Positions 10,268 through 22,766 of a stretch of DNA of 64,000 bases are shown one piece after another. The notes under the pieces were generated by a model that did not search any database, had not been told where the DNA came from, and was given only the letters and a program-made list of their open reading frames with translations. A program made the translations under genes and the position numbers. How positions within the stretch are numbered: the first letter of the stretch is position 1; each line of letters starts with the position of its first letter. Source of the DNA: Amylostereum areolatum (Eukaryota; Basidiomycota; Agaricomycetes; Russulales; Stereaceae); the NCBI GenBank assembly GCA_012932865.1, contig SAXG01000041.1, positions 186,001-250,000 of the forward strand, given 5' to 3'.

Positions 10268-13200
10268 TTCGAATGATTGAAACACTTCATGTTCTGCTCA
10301 TTCCCGTGTTATATGACAGGTTGCCACGACTGCACCGTTTGACAGGTATGCGCCGCATAAAATGAAGCACCTCACGCCATCTATCGATGCTCCTGTCAAC
10401 GTACTAATCCTTTCACCTGCCATACCGTCACCCCGTCTCCTCCCGAAGTCAGTATCAAAGTCCGTCCTCCGACCATCGGTTATCGAGCGCACCGTGTTCT
10501 CTGTAATCGACGCAGTACCGAGTCGTTTCGTGTACACGATCGGTGGAACGATGTGTGGCACATGTCCTCCGCGCGGTAAGGCATTCCGCGCTCCTCCATC
10601 GCCGTGAATTCGCGCAGGTCGTGATCATACACGTTCTGTACCACGCAGCTGAGTAGTAATGGAAAGCGCATCCACACGGTAAAGCATTCCGTACACGACA
10701 GAAGAGGAAAGAGGCACCACACAACGAGGTCCCGGGCTCCTAAGAGGTGGCTCATGTACAGGCTCGTGAGAAAGCTACACTGCTGCAGTAGGTGAAAGAA
10801 GACCGAAAGGATGGCGTCGGTACCATGTAGTTCGAGTTTTGATATCGATTGTATGCCATGAACTTACTAAGTAGTAGTATCCAGGGATACGTCAGCCTTC
10901 GTCCCAAACCCTGGGGCTTTCCCAGGTCTTCCAACATACTTACGAGTGTACAGAAGAAGCCCGGACCACAGACTGCGTGAGTGGGAAGATCATTCACAAG
11001 AGGATGGACTGGGGACAACGCCACACGATGAGGAGATTCTGAGAGCATCGAGTACTGAGCAGCGGGCTCTGTCCTCACTGGAATCGTGTGCGAGCCTCGC
11101 CGAGTCCCGACAGATTATCGATCACCACTTGGTGTCAGAAGTACTTAAGTAGAGGTGATGTTGTGATAAGGCCGAAGCGTTATAATTCTTCTTTTCCGCG
11201 GCGGCATAACCACTTAGCTGTTGTATGGAGGCCTTGTCTACCGCCAGTATATTCACCACGTTCACCATGTCCTCCCAAATCCGCGGCAAAGGTTCGGGCG
11301 GTGGACTGAACTCATCCGCGGCGAACTTTTGTTTTGGGCTTCATCCAAATGTTCCGAACACGACTGCATTGGCTACTAACCGGTAACCGATTACGTTGGC
11401 GTCGGATTCACTGGCGGCGATCGATAAGCGAGAATACTAAAGCCTGATGTAGTGGGCGGAAGGACAGAGGAAACGTACGTTGTAGTTTTCCCTCTCGCAT
11501 CCTAACTCGGGCCGAAAAACCATGAATACCTCTGATTGTGGCCCGGCGAGTGACATGCCATGGACTCCTCTCAGCTCTGCCATCACACGGAAGCCGAGCG
11601 CCGATCCTATTCACCGGTACTCGTAAGAACTACGGGTAATGCCAACGACTGGTGATTTCCTGTCGTAATATGTTCTGTCAAGGAAGAGAACGGAAGCATC
11701 ATCGGGGGTCCCCACACGTTTTCCACCGGCTTATTTAGCCCCGAACGTGCAAAACGTGGGGTTGACGGATCATGCTAACATCGTTCGCCTCCCGCGGCGG
11801 CGTATTGGTCCCCTTTCCTGAAAGCCGTAAGCTCGAGAGCTGGGAAGAGATGGCAACCAGCTCACCATCTAGTATGTTTTGCTACTCCAGCTCGGAGTCG
11901 TAGCTTATCTTGAACACCTCGAACATCTCCTGGACTGGGCCGCGTGTTCGCGGTGCTGATCCAAAAGGTATGTTGACTAGGGTACTTCGCCGGGGTGTTG
12001 TAGGGCTTCGAAGGTATTGCCTTGGCGCGACGAGAGTGTTTTCCCTGTTGGACGAATGGGATATGCAAGACGCAAGTATAAGAACGGGAAGACAGACTCG
12101 TTAGTTGATCATCCTGGATGTTATCGAGTACAGAAAACGGGCGGCCGTGGTAGAGCAATCTTCCCAGTCACCGGTAGCAACTTTATTCGAAACACAAAGT
12201 CAGGCGAGAACGGCATACTGCCAAAGGATGAGACGACACGCGTAAACTGTCTTGCCACCTATGACCATTTTCGCCGGTCGGCTATCGTTCGCGCCGCCCA
12301 AAGAGACTGGCCAACTGATGTTAGTAGCGAACGCAGGAAGCACTGGAAGAAAGGCATACGATTGACATGGAGCATCGCGAGATGGACCTCAACCTTTAAC
12401 AGTAAGGGCACTACCGGCGCTGCCGGTTCTGCTCCCGCTCCAACTCGACCTCCCGTTCCCGTGTCAGCTGACATGTTCCCAGTCGAAGCTGCGGTCCTCG
12501 CCCGCGTGCATGTCTCGCCGCTCGCGAGGCTCGCGCGTATGTTCAGGTATAATTCCCAGAGCGGCGACTCCCGCAAGAGGGTTATGCGTGTGTTGTGGAC
12601 ATGTTTTGACTTTTGATGCTGCAACAGGAGCCTCCACCTGTATTTTCTGATCAGAGCCTCGAGATTAGAACACACGATAAGGTGGCGTACCAAGACCACG
12701 AAGAAGCGCCCGCAAGGCGACACGTCCACCTTGATGTCGCCTACACCTGAGAAGCAATGACCGTCTGGGAGTCCTGACGGTAAATACATTGGACACTATA
12801 TTGAAAATCTACGGTCTTCACGGCGTGTCAATATCCAGTGGCCTTGAGGAGACGCCTAGAATTTGGCGGGTAGTGTACAATTAGCGGAGATAAATATGGG
12901 AATTGCGTAGGGCTAAAAGGAGGGTGGATTGAATCGAAGCGATTGAGTCTCGATCGGCAAACGTTGACGCCCACACAGTCAGGGTAGAACGGGCAGGACA
13001 ACACGATGGAGTGCTTAGGGTCGGCTCTCACACGGAAAACTGAATGTACAGAGTCAAAATCGCGTACCTGTGATAGGAGCATGAGGCAACTCGCGTGGTC
13101 GTAATGTTCTTTCTTCTTTTCCAGAGCGCACATGGGCGTGGTGTCTGCAGACTCGTGAGCGAAGAGCACACCGGGACGGCAATCATAACCACGAACCCAG

Positions 13201-14751
13201 CGGACCATTGGTCATGCAACGCTGACTTTTGTGTCCCTTCCTCTCCCAAGTCGTGTCGCAAGGCGTCTTGCGGGTCTCAAGACATCTTTGACGAAGAAAT
13301 CCGCGGACAGGAAGGTTGATAGAGTTGTGCGACCGCGTCTAACGCTCCGTAGGGCCGTACTAAACGTCTTGAAAACGCCACATAGAAGTGGCATGGCATT
13401 CAGAAAATTCAGGGAGTGAGGTTCAGTGCGAATGCAGGGTAAATGGATGTTGGGGAACTGATTCATGGTTGAGAGGAAGCATGACCCGAGCATGACGAAA
13501 GTCATCGGGCATCTCGGACAGGCTTTCGTTGCTTTCGCGCGTTGCCGAGATTCGGCCGAGACCTGCCGACACTCAAACTCGCCCCGTTACACTAGCCCAC
13601 TACACAACCACTACATGCTCTACTACAGACCTTGGGCCTTGCATAGGCCTGTACGATCATTGAAGCTTGAAGAGCAACACGATAAGCGAAATATTCACGT
13701 AGGTTCAATCTAGTCGACAATCAACGACTACCCTAGTTCGAACTACGGCCCACCGCCGCTGGCACTTGACTCAGTTCTTCGTGTCTTTCCGCCACAGGTG
13801 CTAGCTCCCACCAGCTCTCAGGGATATACAAATAAGTCTCTATGCTTTTACCACAGCTGACTTCTGGGTGCGTCTCACGGATTCCTCCTCTCGACTTCCT
13901 ACGCTTACCGCGGATTACAGAGTCCAGACCGGTGGCTATACGGCATCAATGTCACTGGTGACTGTACAGCGTGGCACACATCGACAACGAGACCTTAGGC
14001 CTTACTTCGCAAAATGTTTGCCGTGCGACACACTTTCCAGAAAAATGCACCCATAACCTCGCGTATTCCCAAACAAACGGTCACCCGCGCCGCGGTGCGC
14101 AGAATGCGAAAGGTCCGTCGCCGTCGTCGGCACGTATGCTTTCTCCATGGATCTGGATTTCTCATCCTTGGGAGGTTCCCGCGATACACAACTGTTGAGC
14201 TGTGTACGAGCTTCGTCATGAGGCTTAGTCTGACCGTAACGTCCGCAGGCCCTGCTCACTGCATTACTCGTCACGCAACCTTTCCATCTCTTCTGCCATC
14301 CAATCCCGCAATGTAACCCCCGAGGACCGCGGGCTGGCCCCTATAAGCAAGGGCATGTGGCAGTAATCGACTAATCGCTTTCACGCGTCACAGATATATG
14401 TTTTCAGGTCAGCAGCGGGACACAGTGCGCGCCACCTCTCCTTTGTCTTCAAGTTATGCGCGTCGCCTCTCGCGTTTTTGTCGCATTAACAGAACACATC
14501 TCACGAGGGCACTTGACCCTTTAGAACGTCCACGGAACAACATGGAACCCGTTGGTCGTCGGTGGTATCCAGAATGGCTGTGCGATTTTCAATGCGCAAT
14601 TTATGAGAGGCAGTGTCCTATGACCTGACTTCTTTCGTTGTCTCTCCCCAGCGCGCCCCGTTTGTGAGAAAGTCTCCCATCCTTTTTATCCCCTCGTCGG
14701 CGACGGTGAACCACAACCTCCCCCCCGCTTCAAGGACCCCATCACGTCAAA
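10268..14751. other. 4.5-kb gene-poor stretch
   Basis: Many short open frames occur on both strands but none shows a recognisable domain, coherent composition or paired splice signals. The longest, 12017-12616 (+) and 12259-12789 (-), overlap one another and look fortuitous. No tRNA, TIR pair or LTR was recognised. It may hold decayed transposon sequence that I cannot classify. Confidence 0.4.
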
Positions 14752-15105
14752 ATGAGCTCAAGTTCAACTCCTTTGTGCGTCCGTTTCGTCCCACTAACAC
14801 GCGACACCATAGACATCGACTACGTCCGGGATCTGAACAACGCCCTTCAGAAATCCAAACTACGAGGTGACTTTGTGTGGATGTTTAAAGAAGAAGGACC
14901 TCTGCACGCGCCACTGCACACCGCGACCGCCATCCGTGCGCCATCCCCCTCCCTCCGTCTTTTATCCCCCACGAACTATCCAGCTTGGGCAGTGGGCGAC
15001 AGAGTCCTCGGTGTCGGTGTCTCCGGTTCGAGAAAAGAGGCAAAAATAATGGCCGCGCGCCAAGCTCTCGTGGCGTTTAGCATCCTCAAAGTAGAGAGTG
15101 AGTGA
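14752..15105 (+). CDS. small single-domain dsRNA-binding protein (copy B)
   Basis: Exons 14752-14935 and 14993-15105 encode 98 aa. The 57-nt intron (GTGCGC...GGGCAG) is a multiple of three without a stop, so a retained-intron product of 117 aa is also possible. The dsRBD core reads DYVRDLNNALQ, then EEGPLHAPLHTATA, then GVGVSGSRKEAKIMAARQAL, which carries the conserved KxxAK-type basic helix. It shares domain layout, length and phase-1 intron position with the gene at 9972, so the two are dispersed paralogues about 4.5 kb apart. The short Ser-rich N-terminus is not conserved. Confidence 0.75.
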   Translation: MSSSSTPLCVRFVPLTRDTIDIDYVRDLNNALQKSKLRGDFVWMFKEEGPLHAPLHTATAIRAPSPSLRLLSPTNYPAWAVGDRVLGVGVSGSRKEAKIMAARQALVAFSILKVESE

Positions 15106-15478
15106 GAGGAGTCGCGGTGGGGGAGGAGTTTGCCCTCGTGTTCAAGCTCGATACCCCGGGCCGTCGTCTCGTTAGGACATGACTCTATCCATTTGTCCAT
15201 TATCGTCACTGTAACACGTTGTACAATATATGCGAGCTCGAATCACCATGCTCCAAATGTATGGTCACTGGCATCCACTCAACGGCATCAACGTCAACCC
15301 CCATCCCGTGAGATATTTGCAACATCGGACCCATGCCTCGCTCCCGGACCCAAACACCAAAAGCATCCTATAAACATCGGAAGCCCCAGATAATAACCAT
15401 ACATACAACGCAAAATACATAAACGATAGCGCTACAAGATAGTCAACCGCCCCGTCTATGGATGGTCCTACCACCCAC

Positions 15479-17540
15479 CTACCTGAGATTGAACTTTGCA
15501 AATGGGCTCTCCTTCCTCTCCCCATGGTCGCCCGGCGCCCACACCTTCCACATCTTCATCGCCTCTTCTCGGTAACAGATCGTAAACACCGCCGTACCGT
15601 CCGGTCCGAGACAGCTCTGGCTGACGACGCCCGAGTGCGCGGGCACGCTCACGAGCCGCTTGCCCGTCGGGTACGCGTGCACGGTGACCGAGTTGGCCAT
15701 GGGCGAGCGTGCAGGCGAGTGTTCGGTCCGCACGCGGTCGGCCTTGGTCCACGCCTGGCCATGCGTGCTCAGGAGCTCGCGGCAATGCGGGGACCAATGG
15801 AGGGAGTACACGCTTGTGCTCGTCTCGATGGTGCGTACTGAGTCTGGACAGAGCGTCTCGGAGAAGGAAGCCGTGCTCCAGATCTGGATGGTGTCGTCGG
15901 GGTATGTCCCCGCCGTGGCGAAAAGATCCGCCTTCCAAGGACACCACGCCAGGGCCTATATCACCAAGGTCAGAAGGCGGCGAAGGAAACCCAAGGGACG
16001 CATACCTTTACAGGACCTTCATGCGCCATCTTGCCCACCCTCGTCGTCATCTTGCGCGCATCCCATAGGGAGACCGAGCCGACGTTGTCCGAGGAGAGCA
16101 GGTACCGTTGGTCGGGGCTCCACTGCAGCCCAAGCACGTCTCCGCGGTGCGCACGAAACTTGTAAATCTCGTCCGAGGTCCTAACGTCGAACATCGACAC
16201 CCGCCCGTCGTTCCGTCCGATCACGAACTCCCGCCCGCGCCAGCTCATCGCGGAGACCCCCATCCAGTCGCGGTTCGGCCACGTCCTCAGCCGCTTCCCC
16301 GCGTCCGCGTCCCACACCTGCACGCACCCGGTGGTGGTGCCCATGCACAGCAGGTCGGATCTGCCTTCCACCGCGAAGGCGAGCGCTCGGATACGGCCCA
16401 GGGCAGGTTTGGAAAAGCTGCATAGGTGGGAGATCGATCGGGTGTCGAGGTTCTGGTGGTACACGTCCGTTCCGCATGCGACCGCGATGGCGTTCTTCTG
16501 AGACCATGATAGTGGGGAAGCCCATGGATCTTGGGGAACCCCGGGCCCGTCGAGAGCGAGGACGAACTGCTTTTTTCGGGCGAGGTTGGACAGGGAGGAG
16601 CTTGGGTGGGCGGCGGAGGGTGTACTGAAGAGTTGCGAAGCGCTTCGGCGAATCGATGACAGCAGCTGACTTTCCGAGGATGCATTGGGCGGGTCGGCGA
16701 AATTGAGGACGCGGTCGTCTGCGAGGCCGAATACGCGGGCTATTCGATTGGTGCGCGGAGTGGTGTCGAGCGGAAATTGGATGTCGGGGCGTGTGGATAT
16801 GAAACGGTCCGCCTGGGGGGGGACGAGTCAGTCGAATGCAGCGAAACGAGACCACCGTCCACGATGAAAGCCTCGCTGGGGATAATGGCGCCACCTCCTG
16901 CTGGATCGGGATCGAGGACTAGTCGAAGACGCCCGACTTTGGGATCCAGCTCACTAGCCATCCAACTGTTAAACATTCACTGCAGCCATCCCCGCAAAAG
17001 CCTTCGGCTTTCGTGTACGATGAAGAGAGGAGGTGTGTGTACGATGAAGAGAAGAGGCTCGTGTACTGAGATGGCGAGGGTAGCCTTCGACCGCGTCTCG
17101 TCGTCACCACGCCGGAACGAGAACACGTCGACAGCTCGTACAAATCCGCGAGCGTATTCCACAGAGTGCGTCCCCGTGCCAATGCCCGTCATGCCCAGGG
17201 GGTCAAGGGTTATCACCCATGAGGCCACCACACAAGTGTCTCATACCCGCGTATCACAATAGCGGAAAGCGGTACTCACCCTCGTTTGCGTATCCCCATC
17301 CTCAAACTCCTTCTTCACCGCCGGCGAGGCCTGCGCATCAATCGGAAGTACGGATATCCTTTGTCTCTTGGCCGAAAATTCGTTGCTGATCGACACGCGC
17401 GCGCGTCGCTTGCGCATCGACGGGGTCTTGAAGGGGTGGCATTCTCGAGAAGGACCAGCCTGTGGGGAACTGCTAGGCGGTTAAAGGACCTGCGTGAGCT
17501 CATCCAATGTGAGGTAGACCCGCAACACGTACTCGGCCAT
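15479..17540 (-). CDS. Cdc20/Fizzy-family WD40 protein, Ama1-like APC/C activator
   Basis: The protein has a C-box-like DRFISTRP with the following TTPRTNR, then ARVFGLADDRVLNFAD, then a seven-bladed WD40 propeller. The propeller includes DVYHQN, VQVWDAD, VSMFDVR, VSLWDAR and, after an intron at about 16006-15958, ALAWCPW and IQIWST. This order is diagnostic for activators of the anaphase-promoting complex, and the DRFI..TTPRTNR form resembles the meiosis-specific Ama1 group. An upstream exon (about 17280-17500) encodes a basic KTPSMRKRRAR segment. The exact start is uncertain: the ATG at 17540 needs a short first exon, and the exon between 17280 and 16976 is unresolved. The terminal IR dipeptide expected for APC/C docking is not obvious (the protein ends KFNLR). 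Confidence 0.8.
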
Positions 17541-17751
17541 AAAGAGAGGGTGGGTGAAGGACGGGAAGGCGGCGGAGACGATGGACGTTACTAGAAAACA
17601 ATGACCCGAGTGAAGCTTGCTTTGTTTCGTATGAAGCATCCTTCATTTCGAGAGTTCAACCCGAAGGTCACGTGCAACGGGTGTCTTTCGCGATAAACGA
17701 AGTTGTATTCGTACACACTCATGACTTCAAACAGTACGGTCTACTACGGCT

Positions 17752-19202
17752 CTACGCCAGTTTGTACACCAGCTTCTCTGCCTTGTAATCCCCCTTCTGC
17801 ATGATCTCGAGCCCCTCATGTATACCTATGACCTGACCGTCAGCCTCATCGACCGAACATAGAGAGAAATGCACGCACGGTCCAACCCGCCCTCAAACAC
17901 ACGCAGCTTGGGCGCCTTAAGCTTCGGGCTTCCACCCTTCGCCGTGTCCCAGCCGTCCAGCAGCGCGGGGAGCTCGGTCGTCACCCACGCGCCCGAGGCT
18001 GCGTTATCCTCCGGAAGGGCGGGGTACGAGAGCGTACCCGCGAACGTGAGCTAATCGTGGCCCGGTCAGCCGCATGAGACGGTCAAGAGGGGAGAGACGC
18101 ACCCCATAGCCAAGCAGCGTGTACACAAGCGTGAACTCGACAGGGACGTCTGCGCGGCGCGCCTTGGACGCATCGGATGGCGGAAGGATCGTGATGACGC
18201 GCCCACCCTGTGCGCCGATGGAGTCTACAGACGATCGACCGTCATCAGCTTCCCAAACGAAGATGAACCAATAAAAACGGACGCACCAACGGCCTGGTCG
18301 GTGCTCCCAGCTTCGCACGCGGTATCGAGCGCGGCGTACACTCCCTCCGCACCCGCGGCCTCTTTGATCTTCTCTACGACGCTCGGGTCCTTGTAGTCGA
18401 ACACAGCGTCCGCGCCGAGCGCGCGCAGCGTGGCGTGGTTCGCGGGCGAGGCCGTTGTGAGCACCTTGTACCCGGACAACTTCGCGAGCTGCACGGCGTG
18501 GTGGCCGACCGCCGTCGCGCCGCCCCAGATGAGGATGGTGCGCGGGGAAGTGGTGGGTGCTGAGGGCGGGGCCAGGCGGAGGCGGAGGTAGAGGGCTTGC
18601 ACGGCGGTGAGGTGCGGGATCTGCGATCCGCGGGCGAGGGTCGGATAGAGCGAAGAGAAAGAGAGATGAAAGACGCACGGGAAAGGCGGCGGCCTCTGTG
18701 CTGCTCATGCTGTCCGGGAGGACGAAGGAGACGTTCTTGTTCTGCTTCACGTACTCGGCGTACGCGCCGTTCGTCGCGTCGCTAGCACCGTAAACGAACC
18801 CGGCGACACGATCGCCAACCTTGATGTGCGTGACGGCGGAGCCCACGGCGACGACCTCCCCGACCGAGTCGCAGCCGGTCACGTTGAACGCGCCGGGAGG
18901 GGCCCAGGGCCCGATAGCGTCTGCAGATAAGGTTGAGATTAGGTGTTGGGTTTCCGCGGGGAAGGCGGGCGGGTGGCGTACGCTTCCAATCGGTAGGGTT
19001 CAGACCAACGGCGAGGGTCTTGGTCTATAGATGGATGAGAAAAACTTGGACAACGCGGGCGACAAGAAAAGATACGAACAATGATGTCATCGGGACGGAG
19101 ATTCTTGATATCGTCTCTCTCGGCGAAGGGGATGTCGACAATGGAGAGTGTTCTGTCGAGAGTCTTGAGTGCTTTGATTGTCTGGGGGAGTGTCGGGGAC
19201 AT
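17752..19202 (-). CDS. medium-chain NAD(P)H-dependent oxidoreductase (GroES-like, zinc-free type)
   Basis: Several short exons encode an N-terminal GroES-like fold (MSPTLPQTIKAL, then DDIIVRI; GCDSVGEVVAVG; VGDRVAGFVYG) followed by a Rossmann domain. The Rossmann domain has the nucleotide loop GGATAVGHHAVQLAK and ALGADAVFDYKDPSV. The C-terminus reads GLEIMQKGDYKAEKLVYKLA. The zinc-ligand Cys/His set of true alcohol dehydrogenases is not seen. This matches the fungal cluster-type enoyl reductase/quinone oxidoreductase group (toxD/cipB-like). The substrate is unknown. A TATATAA lies about 70 bp upstream of the ATG. Confidence 0.85.
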
Positions 19203-19271
19203 GTCGATCGTCAGTCGGCGAGAGATGAAGGATAAAAAGTCGTAAGTAGACAGTGTAGTCGAGGGGAGGGG

Positions 19272-19278
19272 TTATATA
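19272..19278 (-). promoter_or_regulatory. TATA box of the oxidoreductase gene
   Basis: TATATAA on the minus strand, about 70 bp upstream of the ATG at 19202. Spacing and sequence fit a core promoter; no experimental support. Confidence 0.45.
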
Positions 19279-21227
19279 CCGGCAGACGGCCTAGGAACTA
19301 GGTTCACGCGCCCGGCATGCAGATGACCAATCGAGCGAGTGGATGAGCAATTCGAACGACTTCGTGGTTCGACAATTTTCGACGGCGACGTCATTGTGGG
19401 GAGGAGAGAAAACGCTGGAATCGAACGTTGGAGATGTGGGGAGGACGGGGACGAGGGCAAGACGAGGGCGAGGACAAGCGTACAACCAGAACGACTATCT
19501 TCTGGTTAGGTCAGCCACGGAGACTAGGTGATGTGGGGTCTGGCAGCGCGCGTCGGATTTCGAACTCCGCTGTTCAGTTCCCACACGCACAAACCTCGTT
19601 TTTCTTTCGTCCGATACGCCATCTCGCTAACCACACCAATCGGTGACTTGATTTAGCGGAGCGATATGTGTATAGTATGTACATGAATAATTTTCCATTG
19701 CGTATGGCACAAATCTCGACACGGAGCCACCTGGGTAGGCAAAATCAGTGTACAGATTTTGTTAGATTCATGCCCTCTGAAAGATCAAGGACCGTTATAA
19801 AAATTCTGTTCCCAAGAATCGTTTCTAACCTACTAGAAATGCTTATCTAAATGTTTAAAGTGAAGAATCATGGTCTGTGGAAGCTATAGCAAGAGGGCGA
19901 GAGCGACGAGCACAAAACAGCTTATGTAATACACTCGAGGAGAACGCGAAGTCGTTCGTGTGCCATCGCAAAATGCTCTTTAGATCTTCAAACGAAAGCC
20001 AAACATGACGGTGGAGAAAAGGAAGGGTCGGATGATGCAGGATGAACGAAACGGGCACGTACATGAAGGATCTTTCAGAGGTCGACCTCAAGTTCACGCA
20101 GGGAGAAGCAAGGCAAATCAATGAAAGCGGGATTGGGAAAAAGAGGCGGCACGAGCTGGTGAGCCTGGGGGAGGAGGAGGGGCGGACGAAACGAATATGG
20201 ACGGAAGAGAAGAAAGAAAAGAAGGAGACAAAGGAGGCGGCGAAATCGGCGCACCTCGAGGCTCTTATTGTCCGACTTGACCCCGCAAAGATTCAAATGC
20301 GCCCGGAACTGCCATTAATCTTGAATGGCAGCTCGATTGGCATCGGAAACACAACCCTGGTCGCGACATCCCGATGAAGAAGGACACTGAACTGAAGAAC
20401 GGGAACCAAAAACTATCAGCTCTAGTTGCCGCAGTGGACAGGCTCAAGATATGCGTGGCAGCAGGGGAATTGTTACCTCAGGGATACGGCTTGGAGACGG
20501 TGCCGGTGTCTCAAGTTGGATCTTTGCCAATGCTGGACCCGGGAACACACTCAGAGGGGGAGAGATAAGCCTTCTTTAAGTGGATGAGCTTGCACTGTTT
20601 TTAGACGAGGAGGAAGATAATATATTGTTAAACTCTAGATATATTATCAATACAGGGCGAGAGGTGGACCAGAATGCGGGAGGGATGAGGGGAATCAACG
20701 AAGAACTCGTGGTGGACGAGTGCGGACGCGCGGACGACGCGAACGCGCTGATTAAGGTCACGTGGCCTGAACAGAAATCTCGCGGGGGCTGCCAGACCCC
20801 AGGTGATGGCGCCGAAATGCCAACTTTCCGAACCGGCTTAGTCAGCTCCATGAGATCGACGTCGTTCAACCGCAAATCCTTTTACATAAACTTCCATCCA
20901 TCGGTTTCTAAATTCTCATTTTATCTGGAGACTTAACGCTTCCTGGAGCACTTTGAAGTCTGCGGAGGACAGATTCACTAGGCCTTCGCCCACGTTAAAT
21001 AACTGAATCTGTAAGACATGAACTCTGGCAACGCGCCCGAAGTAATTATGTCCTTTGTGCCCCCCTCTCAATGCCCGGCCCACCTCTCAATGCCCGGCCC
21101 ACCTCTAGTTATCGGCGCCCTTGTCCGCCCTCGAAGGTTCCAAACTTGCCGGAACCCCTTCTCTGAACGGGGCTCCCACCAGCTAGCACCAGCTCCCATA
21201 AATCATTGAAGGTACTACTGTACCAGC
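19279..21227. other. intergenic stretch without a supportable gene
   Basis: Weak candidates exist, such as a Lys/Glu-rich frame at 20042-20377 (+), but none has a family signature. A 10-bp-arm AT hairpin (GATAATATAT...ATATATTATC) lies near 20615-20647. CTCTCAATGCCCGGCCCAC is duplicated in tandem near 21065-21103. Confidence 0.35.
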
Positions 21228-21740
21228 TTACTCGGCGTCCTCGTCAGAACCTTCACTATTATCCACCTCCTCTTCATCGTCTGTCGAAAGTTCTGCTTCG
21301 TTTTCCTGGTTCCAATCCTGGGCTACAGGAGGCCGCGCTATGGGCCTTGGGATGTACGGCACCCAGTCGAGGAGGACGACGCGCTTCAGCGCCGTCTCCG
21401 CAGCCGCCGACAGCTCGCACTCGCGAAGAATGACTTTGTCCACGACATCGATGCGGCCATTGAGGTTTTGCGCCAAGATCGTTCCCAAATCCTCCTCGCC
21501 TCCGAGTACGGTACGTGGGAGGGTGAGATTCATGTTTCTCAACGAAAGCGTGCGTAGCCGGGGAAATATGCACTGGTGCATCCCGGTGTCTGAGATATAC
21601 GGTCTTGCAAGCGAAGGTATGAGTGTTTCGCCCGTAGCGTAGCTGGTACAAATATGGAAGACCTCCGTGGTGCGATTGAACAGCCGCCATTGATCTTCGG
21701 CCCAGTTCCAGCCATTGAAGTTAACTCAGAGGCAGAGTAT
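21228..21740 (-). pseudogene. truncated F-box protein pseudogene (C-terminal part)
   Basis: On the minus strand the sequence matches the C-terminal third of the F-box protein at 58577-60682. Matching blocks are EDQWRLFNRTTEVF, ATGETLIPSL, PRLRTLSLRNMNL, EEDLGTILAQ, ILRECELSAAAETALKRV and an acidic tail. Reading upstream, the homologous frame meets a TGA near 21728 and then a TAG, and the F-box half is missing. The piece downstream of these stops is intact (21228-21581 has an ATG). It is most likely a decayed duplicate. Confidence 0.75.
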
Positions 21741-22324
21741 ATTTTGAATGTTGTCAAGAACGACCGACTAAGGAATGCATCCAATAGCCTTCTAAGTCGC
21801 GACACAGGCAGTGGCTCAGAGGAAGGGGGAATCAGGGAACAAAGGGAGAACAGTACATTGCACTCTAAGCCGGTAAAGACTAGGAGGAAAGACTAAGGAA
21901 CTAGATACATGCAGGCCAGCTATATATACTAGGGAGGGGATGTGCACAGACCAAGGGGCACATCAGCGATGCCATCAAAGGGGATTGATCCACAGGTGTG
22001 AGATCAGATAGCGCGAGAAAGCAAGGAAAAAGCGGAGCAAAAGGGCGAACCGTGACAAATGTACTCACAATGCACGCATAGGTGCATGCTGATCTTATCA
22101 GACATATGATCAAGGTGTGCTCACAAAAAATCTCGCAGATTTATTGGACATTGCCCATAGTGTCAATACGGTCAGTCCTTATATCCTTGCAACTTACGAC
22201 TGTCCCGAGTCTCCGAGCATTGAGCGCGTCGAGCAGTGCACCGAGCTCGACATCGTATTACGTCCTTGGTTTCGGCGCGTCAGCATCGAGCTCGAATCCC
22301 GGCAATTTGCGGGATCCTGGGGGG
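21741..22324. other. left flank of element 2
   Basis: No gene is supported. A short frame runs into the insertion site, and a frame also leaves on the other side at 43738, so a host gene may have been hit, but neither half is recognisable. Confidence 0.3.
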
Positions 22325-22333
22325 GTTCATGCC
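22325..22333. repeat. left 9-bp target-site duplication of element 2 (GTTCATGCC)
   Basis: GTTCATGCC immediately precedes the CAGACTCC terminus and recurs in direct orientation at 43729-43737. Confidence 0.95.
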
Positions 22334-22565
22334 CAGACTCCTTCCCGCCGCTTCTTCGAGCACCGCCGGCCCCCCCCGGCCCCCCACCTAACACCACCTC
22401 TAGTGCTCGAAGAGCGACTGGCACTTTTCGTCCCTCACGTAATCTGGGACCCCGTAACCCCTCCCGCCGCCCCGCAGCTGATGTCCGAATGCGGCTCATC
22501 GGTATACACGTGCACATTCCCGACGCGCTAGATACTCTCGTTTACAACTCCATTAAATCACATTA
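22334..22565 (+). repeat. left 232-bp TIR of element 2
   Basis: Matches 43497-43728 in inverted orientation without a visible difference, including C8 and C6 runs. It contains a subterminal hairpin with arms CTTCTTCGAGCAC and GTGCTCGAAGAG around a C-rich loop. Homology stops abruptly after CACATTA. Confidence 0.95.
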
Positions 22566-22766
22566 TCTACACAATATACATTTTTCTGTTCTCACATGGT
22601 GCTCCGAGTTTGGTGGCACCAACCGTAAATCCTGGCATGTGTCGTACAACCTTATCCTTGCTAGCACGTACCAAACATGAGGCATACACGAGGTGGGTGA
22701 GAGCGCTGAACGGTGAGATAACACAGCTCGGGTTTTTCTCTTGCCTTCAATGAATCAACCTTCACC

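Noticed and set aside
12017..12789. Two overlapping frames of 199 and 176 codons on opposite strands
   Set aside because: No recognisable motifs, no splice context and mutual overlap; probably chance.
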